Assembly (NCBI GenBank): GCA_010015745.1
Contig: ML978264.1
Location: 39,279 to 103,278 of the forward strand
DNA from: Setomelanomma holmii
Lineage: Eukaryota > Ascomycota > Dothideomycetes > Pleosporales > Phaeosphaeriaceae
Length of the DNA: 64,000 nucleotides
Direction: 5' to 3'
Positions 43,354 through 54,391 of this stretch are shown here, in pieces. The position numbers were made by a program, and so were the translations under genes. The notes under the pieces were generated by a model. It was not told the DNA's origin. It ran no database searches and saw only the letters and a list, made by a program, of their open reading frames with translations. The stretch's first letter is position 1, and every line of letters starts with the position of its first letter.

Positions 43354-44102
43354 CGTTGCGTTGCGGTTTTGAACAGATCAGGAAGAAATACAACCATTCG
43401 ACAAGCAAGACGCTTAAGCAGCTGAGGTGCACCGAGTTCCGCGAAAACGAGGCAGTACACTGGCGTTTGGACCTGCGGGTCGATGGGGGCTAGGTAAAGC
43501 TTGTGCAATGCTCGGTCAGGTGTCGCTGGCTGATCGACATATATTCATGACAAAATGCACTAGATCGTGGCTCAGATGCTAGTCGCACGATGCGGAGAGA
43601 CCGATATCGACACGGAGGTGTCGCAAAGCGGTTGCTGGGGGACGTCTGGTTCGGGTAGGTGCAGATTTGAGCTGTGCCGCAGATAATTGTGCCTTTGACG
43701 ACCGTGCCGCACAGCGCCGGATTGGGCTGCACGTACACCAATATAAAGCTCGACAAGATAACAGAAAAAAGCTCTCTATTCGAATTTGCTTCTCATTGGT
43801 TCGAGTTATGCAGCAGAAAGGCGGTTGGAAACACATACCTTGCGCCGCTTCAGGAGCGAAGGCGCTCAACAAGGCTGAGACTTGTCACTGAATCGCATAC
43901 TGCCGCGCGGTAGCAGGCTATATAGCACACGCATCTCGGACGAATTGCATTGACAAGCGTTTTGTGAAAGCTCCTCCTCAGACTGCTCTACATAGAGCAA
44001 GCGTCTCAAGACCTGCGTCTACCAAAATTTGTGGTGGAAACGATTGGCAATAGTAACTATACCGTGATACAGTGTCTGTGACCGAAGTGGTCGTGGGAGT
44101 TA
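43354..44102. other. Intergenic, no gene seen
   Basis: 749 bp with short frames on both strands around 43490-43913, no domains. A GACGACCG..CACAGCGCC GC-rich patch and a late TATATAGC at ~43919 were noted but not assigned. Confidence 0.4.
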
Positions 44103-45528
44103 TTAAACATCCAGACGGCGGATTAGAGCCTCGCTGTAAGGGCGTGGCGGTTCGACTGCCTGCCCTGTTTCGTCTGACAGTTGTACAAGAGCAGGAAAGA
44201 CGCAAAGCTCCCCAGACTTAACACTCTGATCCACTTTCCAATCAAAATCCCAAACACTTGGCTGTGAAAACAAGGTGAATGCGAACAAGGCGGACCTCTT
44301 GAGGATTTCTTCCAGGTTTCGCTGGCGCTGGAGGTTGTCCATCCGCGAATCTGCATACGGCTGTAGGATATTGTCAAGTGCAGTGAGAGCTTTCTGAATG
44401 CTCGTGTTGCGGCTATCAGAGGTATCGAACAGATCACGGACGTAAGATGACTGCAGTAGCTCTGCTGTCATCGCACGCCATCGCGGTAGCCGTGTGTTGT
44501 GTACTGGACGTGTCAGATAAGGCTTTCCGATTGGTTGGGATCGTCTCACCACCTGGTCCCTGATTTGTGCTTGCGATCTTCTGCGAACATGCCGCGATCT
44601 CTCTTGGCAAGAGGCTGGTGTTGGAGTCTGCATCAGGATGCATCCTCGCACATATCACCCATGCTATGCAGAACCTTAATGCGATTTCCCTAGTCGCAGA
44701 GTTGCCCAGCAAGGTGCTTAATGTGCCGACTGAGAGTGGCAAGCCGTCTCCAATCGCCTGAAGATCATCGAAATCGAGGACTCCGGAGCTTACACGGCCT
44801 GTGTGATAGTAGGATTGGACGTGATTCTTGATCGAGTTGCTGATCTTCGATATTTCCCCTGTGATGGCCTTGTCCTCAAGTGGCAGAGGAAGAGTGCCGA
44901 TACCTGGTGCCGCCGTTGGACTCCCGCTTCCCAGTGACATGGTCTTCGAGGCGAAACCCTTTTCCTGAGATACCAACGCCGTGCTGCTCGCTTCATAATC
45001 TTGCGCGCGCAACGATTTTCTTTTACCCAGGCAGAACGAGAAAAAAAGTCCTGCAATAAGTGCCCCTGCAACGAGACAGCCGATAGCGATACCAGCTGTA
45101 GCCCCATTCGTCACACCGGTGTGGGAATTGGACTTTGCGGGCATGCTTGCGGTGGCGCTGGGAGTTGATGAGCCTTCAATTGAAGTCACCTTGTTCATCG
45201 TCTCTGTCGTGCTAGTAGTAGTCAGAACGGCTGAAAGTGATGGTGTCGTAGACGGTGTCGGCGTGGGGTTTGGTCTTCGAAACAAGATCTCTGCCGGCGA
45301 GAGTTTGGCTGAAATTTCGAGGCCTCCGAAAGTCGAGGTCGCACCATCAACAGGTACCGCAAGCATCAGTGGAAGATAGTATACCGCTCCTGCCGGGACT
45401 ACTTGCAACGTCGCCACCGGTGTCGAAGACCACAAAGTCACATTGCTCGGTTGAGCTCCTGCAATAGGCGAGACGAAAGTTTGCGTGTTCCATGGAACAC
45501 TTGGTGCCGCGGGTGATGGAGTAGACAT
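44103..45528 (-). CDS. Uncharacterised single-pass membrane protein with conserved cytosolic domain
   Basis: Two exons (45528-44553, 44503-44103) around a 49-bp intron; 458 residues. The N-terminal ~140 residues are Ser/Thr/Pro-rich and lack a clear signal peptide; residues ~143-166 (ATAGIAIGCLVAGALIAGLFFSFCLGKRK) are a transmembrane helix with a basic stop-transfer, so the Ser/Thr-rich side is probably outside. The cytosolic part is helical and well formed (ISKISNSIKNHVQSYYHTGR, LPLSVGTLSTLLGNSATREIALRFCIAWVICARM, RWRAMTAELLQSSYVRDLF, ILKRSALFAFTLFSQPSVWDFDW). I recall similar ectodomain-TM-domain proteins as common in Dothideomycetes, without known function. An in-frame ATG at 45693 is a possible longer start. 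It is divergent from the Hsp70-like gene. Confidence 0.8.
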
Positions 45529-46177
45529 ATTTGCGGTTGTGAGGTCGAAGATCTGGTGCAGTGGATTAGTTGAAAAAACGTGCGGAGCTTGCAGCTGGCA
45601 GCAAGGTCCAAGAGCTTCGGCGCAAGTGAGGAGCGCCCAAACATTAAAAAGGTGGTCAGTGGGGAACGTTCGAACAGCGTCACGCCTCCACAAGCTTTAG
45701 AGAGGTTCTGTGCTCCCTTTGGCTCAAAAATTACTGTGGAGTTGCGCATACAATGTCAAAAGCAATGGCTTAACCATAGATGACTGCAGGCATCGGATGA
45801 GCACTGATAGCCCCACTCAAGCATATCATCGAATCAGCTTGCTCTGCGAATGCAATTTCGCTTATACTGAAGCATTATGGATGTTTCAAGGGACTCTTGA
45901 TAGGTCAGCCTCGTTCGTGCCCTTTCCTGCCCCCAAGACTGTCGCGGCTTCGCCCCCTCCTAGCGTACATTGGATCGTCCGAGAAAGAGCGTAAAATTAG
46001 ATATGCACATGCGGGGGCCGGAGAAAGCACTGGAGTTCTCCGTATGGCGGCAAGCCGCTGTTGCTGTGCCGCAAGGCTGTGACACGGAGTGTGTACTTGG
46101 TGTCTTATAGCCTAACGACCCTGGAAGAACAACAAACAACGACCACGCGAGGTGATGCGACAAAATCAGCAGAAAAG
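45529..46177. promoter_or_regulatory. Divergent promoter region, membrane protein / Hsp70-like gene
   Basis: 649 bp between divergent starts. No credible coding frame. The span should hold both promoters; no heat-shock element is claimed. Confidence 0.45.
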
Positions 46178-48521
46178 ATGGCGACCACGACAAAGCCGCA
46201 TATGGTCATTGGGGTGGACTTCGGTATGACATGTAAGTCGGGTCAAACGGGGAAGGTCGACCAAACAATATAGCGAAGGCACAGCCCGTCTGGCGCTAAG
46301 GTCCATTTCGTCTAGCGCCAAAGGCCGTTCCCATCCATGGATGCGCTGTTCAGTCCATCATCTGGTGAATCGTCGAGCTGACTTTTATGTCATCTAGGCA
46401 CGGGTGTTTCTTATGCCAATCTTTCCATCGGAGCGGAGACTGTTCGATGGGTGCAGAAGTGGCCTGGTCGCTTTCAGGCGAATGAGAACAAAGCCCCCAC
46501 AGTAGTTGTCTATCGGACTGGTAGAGAAGAGCCATCCTCTTGGGGCTTCCTCTCGGAGACAGTGGCAGAGACTACGGCCGATGACAAGGAATATAAAGAG
46601 TGGTTCAAGACATGCCTCGATCCAGATAAGCTGTGGCGGAAGCAGCGGGATGATCCTCAAGGAGCCCCGAATAGCTTGCGAGAAGTCGAGAAATGGTACC
46701 TTGACTACTTGAGGAAGATGTATGAGTATCTTGCATTCAAGCTCGGGGGCGAGCTATCAGGTATAACCTGGGAAAACGCGCGGATCGAGTTCATTTTCAG
46801 TGTGCCGACGACATGGGCGACAATAACCGTCGAGAACTTCAAGAAAATCGTAAGAGAAGCGGGTTTCGGGTCGCGACTAGGACATACCCTGATGATCGGG
46901 CTCACGGAAGCTGAAGCAGCCGCAGTCCATGTATCGACCGAAGCTCCAGGCATATTTCGAGAGCATGACATCTTGCTGGTATGCGATGCGGGTGGAGGCA
47001 CAACCGACTTGAGTGTGCTGAGAGTAACCGGCACCGTGAACCAGGCCATCAATCTTCAGCAACTCGATGTTGTATTCGGCGAAACCATTGGATCTGCAGC
47101 CATCGACTACGAGTTTGAGCAGCTGGTGGCGCAGCGTTTGACTCTTGCGCATGCCACGAACCCTTTGCCAATCGATCCTGGCGATGCTGCATGGGAGATG
47201 ATGAAGAGTCGAGATTTTCAAGCTGTCAAGTGCGAGTACGGAGCACCAGATGACACGCCACTCTTCTCCATCGGGATTCCGCGCGTGCCACAAACTTACA
47301 GCAACAGCGACCCTGAAGTTCGAATTCGGAATGGCGAGATGATGTTCGAGCGCGAGGACTTGCAACGTCTATTTGACAAGCAGATCGCAAAACTGTTCAA
47401 GCTCATCGACTCACAGCTTCAGTCTCTTTTCCAGAAGCTGCCTAGCGCCCAAGTGACGCATCTCGTGCTCAGCGGCGGCTTGGGTAACAGCGCATATGTG
47501 CAGTCTCAGCTACGGAAACACTACTCGCGGACAACCATCCCAAACGCCGGATCTCTTTCCGTGCGTATTGCGCCAGATCCCCAACTCGCGGTTTGCAAAG
47601 GATTAGTCAGTGACCGTGTGCGCAAACTGTTGACTTCACGATCAGTGCTTGGGTGGCGATGCTGCAGGGCTTCGTACGGAACTTTGTGCAAAGTTGCGTA
47701 TGACAAGAAGAACCCCGACCATGAAGGCAAGGAGCTGGTGCGAGATCCGATGAATGGCAAGCTGTATATTGTTCAGTCGATTGCCTGGTTTGTGAGGAAG
47801 GGCGAGCCAGTTAGCGTCGATGAGCCTATCGAGCATCGCTTCGTCAAGAAGGTAGGCCCCGGTGATCCCAGGAGATCTTTCCCAACAAGCGTCATTGAGA
47901 GGTAAGTGGTCCATGTACGAACTGAATGTGAGACATACACTGACTTCGTACCTCCATCTCCGCAGCCATCTGGAAGCAAGCGCTCTGCCAGATCAAATGA
48001 ATGAGCGTAAGTAACGGCCGGTCTCCCTTGGCCCAATCCAAGCTGAAATTGACGCAGATACTCGTATATTGTGTGAAATTAGTTCAGACTTATCGGCCGC
48101 GGACGAAAAGAAGTTCATCGAGAAGAACAAGAACTTCTGGTCGATGAAGAAGCATTACTTCAAGATTGAGTACTCCGTGCGCGTTCTGATAGGTCCAGCG
48201 GATATACGCTTCGAGCTCTGGTTCGATGACCAGAAGCTAAGCCGCGATCAATCCATCAAGGTAGATTGGACGCCTGTGCCAGCTCCCAAAATGGTGGTAG
48301 GCTCCGATGTACAAGCAGACATGCCGAATGACGAGCCAATCGAGCTACCAACCCGCAGGCCGACCAGGAATGATATCCAGCCGGTAGCCGGGAAGGCAGA
48401 GAAATCATTCTTCATGTCTGGAGCTAAGGATGTAAGTCCTGACAGGACGGAGAAGATGAAGCGAGGCGTGAACGGTCTCTTTGCAAAGGCTAGGGGTGGG
48501 AAATGGACTGTCCAACGGTGA
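46178..48521 (+). CDS. Hsp70-like (HSPA12-type) ATPase-fold protein
   Basis: Four exons (46178-46232, 46398-47901, 47966-48006, 48058-48521), introns of 165, 64 and 51 bp; 687 residues. The first splice forms MVIGVDFGMTCTGVSYAN, the phosphate-1 loop of the actin/Hsp70 ATPase fold. Further motifs: phosphate-2 DILLVCDAGGGTTDLSVLRV, connect and adenosine segments, the latter THLVLSGGLGNSAYVQSQLRKHY. The C-terminal part lacks the classical Hsp70 substrate-binding domain and instead ends in a beta-like segment (YSVRVLIGPADIRFELWFDD) and a basic tail. This is the HSPA12-like family, strongly expanded in filamentous fungi; some members sit beside NLR-type or membrane genes, but roles are largely unknown. 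Probably cytosolic. The 41-bp third exon is unusually small. Confidence 0.88.
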
Positions 48522-48858
48522 AGGAGGCATTTGCGGTGAAAGGTGGGCGACGTGGAGACTGTCTTCATTGATGCGTGTAACGGCATATATTTGCTATCCC
48601 TGATCCTCTAGGGATTATCATTTGCATGGCTGTGTATGCCATGAGAGGCGACGCACCTCGGCCGTTGATGAAGGATCATGGTGGAAGCGACGTGTGCCTA
48701 GCGCGAAGTGGGATTTCGTCCCCACTTTCGTGCGGAGAAGGAGCGGGCAGAATTACTGTTCTTAAAGAAGCACTCACCTCTCAACTACAGACACAACGTA
48801 TAAGTACGACGCGAATAGCTGGTCCTGAAGCTTCTCAGAGCATTCTCATTCGGCCATC
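48522..48858. other. Intergenic, no gene seen
   Basis: 337 bp, promoter of the dioxygenase gene. Nothing specific. Confidence 0.4.
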
Positions 48859-50073
48859 ATGACGTCCAACTTGAGTGACACGCCCAAGACCAATGGCCAC
48901 AAGGCAACGTCATTAATCACGCCTCGCTTGTTCTCTGCTTCCTGTCCACCCTCACTCTCGAACCTCAAGAGGCTGACCACCGATTCTGCACCTGCATATT
49001 ACCCACTAGCTCGCACAATCACCTCAAATGTGCCCATCTATGAGATCCCCGATTACTCCACGTTGAGTATCGCACAACTTGCTGCGGTTCAAGATGAGTG
49101 GTATCACATTCTACTTTCTGGCCCAGGAGTGTTCGTCACGAAAGGTCTCTTCAAGAATTTAGACCTTATAGATCGTGTGAATGAGGTGTATAGTACGATT
49201 ATTGCAGATGAGAAGAAGTCAGCAGGAAAGAAGGGCGACCATTTCGCTGGGTCGGGTGCCAACGACCGGATCTGGAACTCTTTCTCGAAACACTGCCTTT
49301 ACGATCCAAAATCTTTCCTGGAGTACTACGTGAACCCATGGCTACCACTCATTTCTGCCGCGTGGCTCGGACCTCATCATCGCTTGACGGCTCAAGTGAA
49401 TGTTGTCATGCCTGGAGCATCAGCACAGATCTCGCATCGCGATTATCATATTGGCTTCCAGGACAACGAATCATGTGCAAAATTCCCAAAAGCACTACAA
49501 ATTGCGTCGCAATTCCTCACCCTGCAGGGCGCCGTCGCACATTCCGACATGCCGCTCGAAAGTGGACCCACACGGTTACTACCTTTTAGCCAAAAGTTTG
49601 AAGAAGGATACATGGCATATCGCATCCCAGAATTCCAACAATACTTCCTCGAGAAATATGTGTCGGTCGCGCTTGAAAAAGGCGATGGTCTATTCTTCAA
49701 CCCTGCGCTCTTTCATGCTGCAGGACAAAACGACTCTAAGGATATCCAGCGTTCTGCAAACCTGCTCCAGATCTCATCTGCTTTTGGTAAGCCAATGGAG
49801 ACAATCGACACATATCTGCTGATTGACTTGACCTGGGATGGTCTCTTGGAAAAGTACAAGAAAGATGGACTCGGCGCGGAAGTCCGGGCATTCATAGGCA
49901 ACGTTGCTGAAGGCTATCCATTCCCGACGAATCTGGACAGAAGAGTACCCGAGACAGCGGGGATGGCACCGACAAGTGAACAAGATATACTGTTGAACGG
50001 ACTCGAGAACAATTCGAAGAAAGAGGCGATCTTAGAGGAAGTCAGGAAGATGAGGGCGGACTCGCTAGCGTAA
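48859..50073 (+). CDS. Phytanoyl-CoA dioxygenase-like Fe(II)/2-oxoglutarate enzyme
   Basis: Intronless, 404 codons. The double-stranded beta-helix core keeps the iron triad: His193 and Asp195 in QISHRDYHIGF and His286 in FFNPALFHAAGQN, and Arg298 (IQRSANLLQ) is placed to bind the 2-oxoglutarate carboxylate. LTAQVNVVMPGASAQ and LESGPTRLLPFSQKF are typical PhyH-family strands. Such enzymes hydroxylate lipids or secondary metabolites with O2 and 2-oxoglutarate; the substrate here is not known. No signal peptide or clear peroxisomal SKL end (it ends DSLA). Its neighbour downstream is an SDR, which could act on a related product, but that is only positional. Confidence 0.85.
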   Translation: MTSNLSDTPKTNGHKATSLITPRLFSASCPPSLSNLKRLTTDSAPAYYPLARTITSNVPIYEIPDYSTLSIAQLAAVQDEWYHILLSGPGVFVTKGLFKNLDLIDRVNEVYSTIIADEKKSAGKKGDHFAGSGANDRIWNSFSKHCLYDPKSFLEYYVNPWLPLISAAWLGPHHRLTAQVNVVMPGASAQISHRDYHIGFQDNESCAKFPKALQIASQFLTLQGAVAHSDMPLESGPTRLLPFSQKFEEGYMAYRIPEFQQYFLEKYVSVALEKGDGLFFNPALFHAAGQNDSKDIQRSANLLQISSAFGKPMETIDTYLLIDLTWDGLLEKYKKDGLGAEVRAFIGNVAEGYPFPTNLDRRVPETAGMAPTSEQDILLNGLENNSKKEAILEEVRKMRADSLA

Positions 50074-50610
50074 GCATGTGCAAGGACAGTCAATATCGGA
50101 TGTGCTCCTCCCGACATCTTCTTGAGAGCATATGAAAAGCTAATCATTTGCTTAGCGGACCGGTGCGCCTTGTTTCCTTCAGCCCTGTGCGGTCGTGCAT
50201 CGTCCATATTGACCACGGAGGATGACCTGATTGGTCGGAACACAAGGTTCGGTAAAATGTAGACGTCACTCAGCACTGCATACGACGACAGGTTAGCTCC
50301 CGCCCTCGCTTGCACCGCAACGGGGACCAGTCACATCCCTTTGGCTACAAAATGCTTAACTCGACGGGAAGGACCCACGTTGTCGGCGGATCTATCATCC
50401 CACAGCTCCGTTTCCGATCGCACAATCTTCCAAATGCGGTAATATCGTGAGGTTTGTGGTTATCCTTAGTCAGGCGAGCATTGCGCGCTCGCAGTATATA
50501 GTCTCAATGGCGACCAGATGTAAGCCCTAGATTATAGTCTTTCACTTCCTCTTTGCCTTTCAAGGTCTGATTCTCATCGTTGCTTCATCTCAATTTCATT
50601 CATACCCGCA
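50074..50610. other. Intergenic, no gene seen
   Basis: 537 bp between co-directional genes. A TATATAG motif at ~50496 lies 115 bp before the next ATG. Nothing else recognised. Confidence 0.4.
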
Positions 50611-51747
50611 ATGCCAAATCTCAAAACCATCCGTGAAACCATCGCAACCCTCCCTTCCGGCCCACCCCTTGTCATCGCCCTCGTAGGCGGCACAACAGGC
50701 ATCGGATCATACGTCGCCAATGCCCTCGCAACCACCTTCTCACAACAGGGCGACAAACTGCGCGTCTACATTATCGGGCGCTCAGCCGCGCACGCCGAAG
50801 TCGTGATCAAATATGGTCGCGAACACAGTCCTGGCTCGGATTGGCGCTTCATCCAAGCATCAGATGTATCATTGATGAGCGATGTCGATCGTGTCTCGCA
50901 AGACATCATACAGCAAGAAGAGCGCGAACCATTTGCGGGTGGTCCACCGAGATTAGATGTGCTGTATATGAGTCAAGCGCTATCACCACTGCAGCCGTCA
51001 AATCGTAAGTACCATTGCATCCACCACACCGCATCCAACAACTTTCAGGGCTAGTTCTGACTCCATCCAGCGACCACAGAAGGCATCGACACCCAAATGT
51101 CCCTCCTCTACTACTCTCGCATGCGCTTCATCCTGCGCCTCACACCCCTCCTGCATGCCTCACCCTCGCCAGCGCACGTGATTTCCATTTTCGCAGGCGG
51201 ATTCGAAGACAGTATCAAAGCTGGCGAGGTCCCCATCGGTACGCCTTCATCCTCTACGTACGGAATCACGAGCGTGCGCAAGCACGTCGCGTTTATGAAG
51301 ACGTTCTTTTTCGAGGAGTTGGCTGCTGAAAATGCTGGCAAGATAAGTTTCGTTCACATCTACCCGGGACTCGTGGATGGGCCAAATTTCTATAATGCCG
51401 ATGTGAATCCGTTATGGTTTAGGGTTGTGTGGCGGATCGTTAAGCCTCTGGTGAGTTGGTATGTTACTAGTAATGAGGATTGTGGGAAGGTCATGGTGTT
51501 TTTGGCTACGAAACGGTATCCTACGAAGGGTACGGTGAAGGCGGGCGAAGAGAGTAAAGTGGCAGGTGGAGTGGCGTATAGTACGCAGCGTGAGCTTGCA
51601 GGCGGGGCGTATGGTGTGGGTCAGAGAGGCGATGAGAGGAAGGATGTGAGTTACGCGAAGATACGGAAGGAGGAAACGTCGAGGAAAGTGTGGGAGCATA
51701 CAATGGAGGTGCTGAATGGGATTGACAACAAGATTGCTGCTTCATGA
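50611..51747 (+). CDS. Short-chain dehydrogenase/reductase-like protein, atypical active site
   Basis: Two exons (50611-51004, 51071-51747) around a 66-bp intron; 356 residues. The Rossmann start LVIALVGGTTGIGSYVANALATTF and the LRVYIIGRS strand place it among NAD(P)-binding SDRs, and LDVLYMSQALSPLQPSNPTTEGIDTQMSLLYYSRMRFILRL replaces the usual NNAG region. Where classical SDRs have YxxxK, this one shows TYGITSVRKHVAF, so Tyr is kept but Lys is displaced; catalysis by the standard triad is doubtful. The C-terminal third (FVHIYPGLVDGPNF...VWRIVKPL...) contains a hydrophobic stretch. This form is frequent in ascomycetes, sometimes near secondary-metabolite genes. Function open. Confidence 0.83.
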
Positions 51748-52123
51748 TAAAACGATTCTCTGATCTGCTAAGAAAGGACATTCTTGGCATGTAGTGTGCT
51801 TACAGAATAGAGCCTTGTGTGGCCATCGAAGTCTGCCTTGTCTCCAATGTCAACAATAACAATTATGTGTAAAGCTGTCTGTGATAGCAAGGCTCCCGAC
51901 GCAACTGTTGACGGGAGTCGATGACCCACGCGAGTTCGAAAATGAGACGCGGAAAAGCGTAGATGCCGTGTAGAGATGTGACTCGAATCCGTCCCGGAAA
52001 AATGATGTCACCCGACCGTATGCCGCGCAAAGAACCAATCAAACAATAACAAAGCCGGAAGTGATGGGTATCTTCCTCGCCTCTCTTCAAAAAAACACGC
52101 GCTAGAAACCCGTTGATCATGCG
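51748..52123. other. Intergenic, no gene seen
   Basis: 376 bp of facing 3' ends. Nothing recognised. Confidence 0.4.
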
Positions 52124-53306
52124 CTATCCTTTCGACTTCTTTTCACACTTGTCCAGTCTCCCTCTCACCGTGCCTAGCTCGTTCTCCATTCTCGAAACTT
52201 TTGCTACGAGCATAGACATCTCTTTCTTCATCTGCTCAATGTCCGCGCTCGCCACAGTCGCGCGCTGTCTCCACTCGTCTCGGTTATCTTCTAACGAAGT
52301 GTTAATATCCTTGAGGTTCGTGTTTTCTTTTTTGAGGGATATCACCCGTTCCGTCATGGCTTTGTGGACACGTTCTTGGTGATACGGAGAGTGGGGTATA
52401 GGACTTCTTGGGCTGAAGGTTGGGTCGAGAAGTTTACCTGGGATGACGATTTGCTCGCTGAGCGTACGACGTGGGTGTTTCTTGGGGCGTGCTTGTATCT
52501 CTTCTTCCCGTTCGCGTTTGATCTTGGTACTAATGCTATCTGTGGCTGAACGTGTGAGGGGTGGCGTAGGCGCCTCTTCTGCAGTGGTTGATTGTGAGAG
52601 AGATGCTAGAGTTGAAATCAGTCAACTCTTCTTGTCCGAGGGACAGCATACACATACACATTGTCGATGAGCGCTTCGGCCTCACGGGAACGCCAGGTAA
52701 TGGAGGTGATGTCATGAAGCCAGAAATTCGTCTTGTAGGAGGTACATCAGGTTTCTCACCCTCGTTCTCGATCCAGGCGCATGCGTCTTTGAAGTTCCTG
52801 GTAAACATGGTTGGGTCTCCTCTGGTCCTGACCAGCTCTTTCACGTGCCCAGCGGCGAGAAAGTAATACTGGATAAGGGCTGAAACTCGATGAATGGCCT
52901 TGGATCCGCCGGCATCATCTCCAACATGACAAAATGGCTCATGAAATGCGACCGTTGCTGTAGAAGTCACTTGGTGAAGCTCCTGCTGCCGGCCGTTCTC
53001 GCTCTCTTGCGCTCGATAAAAGCTGACGTCTGCTGCATCGTGATGAAGGTGCGCCAGAACATCATCCTGTTCATCTTCGACTTCTGAACCCGGGGCATAG
53101 CCTCCTATCACGAGCAGCTGCTTGTGTGCTGAGCGACCAAGCGATCGGTAAACGGTCCTGTTACTCAGGTCGAACTTATCGAGTGAATGCCACTTAAGCT
53201 TTTTAGGTCCTGGGAGCGCACGAAACGACGCCGAAAAATTCGCGCGTGACCATGTCTGCACACTTTCAGAAGTCAGAGGCGTGCGCGCTTCGTTGAAGTC
53301 GGGCAT
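52124..53306 (-). CDS. Uncharacterised protein with C-terminal coiled coil
   Basis: Two exons (53306-52658, 52605-52124) over a 52-bp intron with GTATGT donor and TTGACT branch; 376 residues. I do not recognise the family. The first half is mixed (FSASFRALPGPKKLKWHSLDKFDLSNRTVYRSLGRSAHKQLLVIGGYAPG...VHRVSALIQYYFLAAGHVKELVRTRG...FKDACAWIENEG), consistent with a small globular domain. The second exon starts with a Ser/Thr/Pro-rich linker with basic residues (KIKREREEEIQARPKKHPRR, a possible nuclear signal) and ends in a clear heptad coiled coil (ERVISLKKENTNLKDINTSLEDN, EQMKKEMSMLVAKVSRMENELGTVRGRLDKCEKK). It may dimerise and be nuclear; both are inference. Confidence 0.7.
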
Positions 53307-53866
53307 TGCGAAAATGACACTGGCCGTTGCGTCATACGTTGCGGATCCGGGATGATCGATGTACTGCGAAGGAATAACCGTCCAATTGCAAATCCTTCCG
53401 TTCCTGAGCTCCCATAGCCAATGTTCTGGTCGTGAAGCCTGCGCAACAAGGTGCGGGCGCAGTCTGGTGGAGTGAAGAGCGCGTCGAGCAGGCGGCGCGG
53501 CATTCTTCCATATTGTGTGGGGCGGGCCGTAAACAGAGGAGGCTGGAAGCGGAAGGTGCAGGCGGATGCGCCATCGTCACATGAAGGGCAGCTGGGCAAC
53601 TCATCCGAACTCTGGACAGCAAGAAAGACCGGCGTACACGGAGGAGGGAAGGATGCATGAAGCTACAAGATCAACAGGAGATGTTTGGATGTCCCAAAAG
53701 GGTCGCATTGCTCGCTACCAGTGTCTCTGAGCCGTGCCACGTCTCTCGAGTGCGGAATTTGGTCCACGCATCCGTGCATGCACCAGGTACAACCATCAAA
53801 GCAACTCCGTCGCAAAAAGGGTAAACTCCTCGCATGTTGTGAGCAAAAAAAGTTGGAAATCTGGAG
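53307..53866. other. Intergenic, no gene seen
   Basis: Upstream of the coiled-coil gene and 3' of the first tRNA-Tyr copy. Minus-strand A-run/T-run at ~53844-53851 is a Pol III terminator candidate for that tRNA. No protein gene seen. Confidence 0.45.
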
Positions 53867-53953
53867 TCTCCTCTGGTGGATTCGAACCGACCGGCCTGTC
53901 GAAGACAATACAATATTACAGTCGAGCGTTATAACCAACTAAACTAAGAGGAG
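53867..53953 (-). tRNA. tRNA-Tyr-like gene (GTA), copy 1, with 12-nt intron
   Basis: Acceptor strands CTCCTCT and AGAGGAG pair over 7 bp. The anticodon loop reads CTGTAA then a 12-base insertion then T, giving anticodon GTA (Tyr) with an intron at the canonical 37/38 position, as usual for fungal tRNA-Tyr. Anticodon stem CTCGA/TCGAC has one mismatch; the T loop TTCGAAT is perfect and so is the box B (GGTTCGAATCC), but the T stem has two mismatches. Box A (TAGTTTAGTTGG) fits. A run of seven T follows on the transcribed strand about 20 bases downstream. The weak stems make it either a marginal gene or an early pseudogene. Confidence 0.6.
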
Positions 53954-54255
53954 GTACGCACTTGGTGCGCTTAGTGTGTTCTCTGGCGAGAGTAAGGTCA
54001 ATTTGTCACGATTATATACCAACAACTCTGTTCGATGCTCACGATGATTGCTAAAAATTGTTGATGACCACAAAAGCAGTGCGCAGCTGAGGTTTAGATT
54101 CTGAGAACCAAAAAGGAAATGCAGGAGTCCAGCCCTGGTGTCAGCTAACACCAGGTCAGCCTCATGTCTTGGCCATTGACAAATTAAGGACGATGTTTGA
54201 GACACTCCATGCTCGTTGGCAAGTAAGCAAAAAGATAGACGGCATAGCTGCAAGT

Positions 54256-54391
54256 TCTCCCCTCCGCGGATCCTACTTACATGTTAGCATTGTAACTCGA
54301 ACTCAGGCTGTACGAGGTCCACCTACGAACGAGGGTTTTCTGAACGCTTTTGATATTACAGTCAGATGTGCTGCCACTGCACCAAGGGGAG
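54256..54391 (-). pseudogene. tRNA-Tyr-like copy 2 in position, with 54-bp insertion in the T loop
   Basis: Acceptor strands CTCCCCT/AGGGGAG, D stem GTGC/GCAC and anticodon stem TCTGA/TCAGA are all perfect; loop CTGTAA plus an 11-base intron gives anticodon GTA. The T arm CCTCG/CGCGG is split by 54 bases (54273-54326); removing them leaves a 7-base loop TTCGATC. The insertion begins GTAGGT, ends AAGTAG and has TGCTAAC 10 bases before its end, i.e. it looks like a spliceosomal intron on the tRNA strand. It also holds its own GTTCGAG, box-B-like. Because box B of the tRNA is interrupted, the gene is probably silent; stems nonetheless remain paired. Confidence 0.6.
54273..54326 (-). other. Intron-like insertion inside a tRNA T loop
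   Basis: 54 bp bounded by GT and AG on the minus strand, with a TGCTAAC element near the 3' end. The exact edge is ambiguous by one base (a G repeated at both ends). See the enclosing tRNA-like entry. Confidence 0.55.

Noticed and set aside
46397..46500. Frameshift at the start of the Hsp70-like gene
   Set aside because: Explained by a 165-bp intron with good GTAAGT donor and TCTAG acceptor that rebuilds the phosphate-1 loop.
53273..53599. Minus-strand frame upstream of the coiled-coil gene as a possible first exon
   Set aside because: Different frame, no GT-AG join, no protein-like features.
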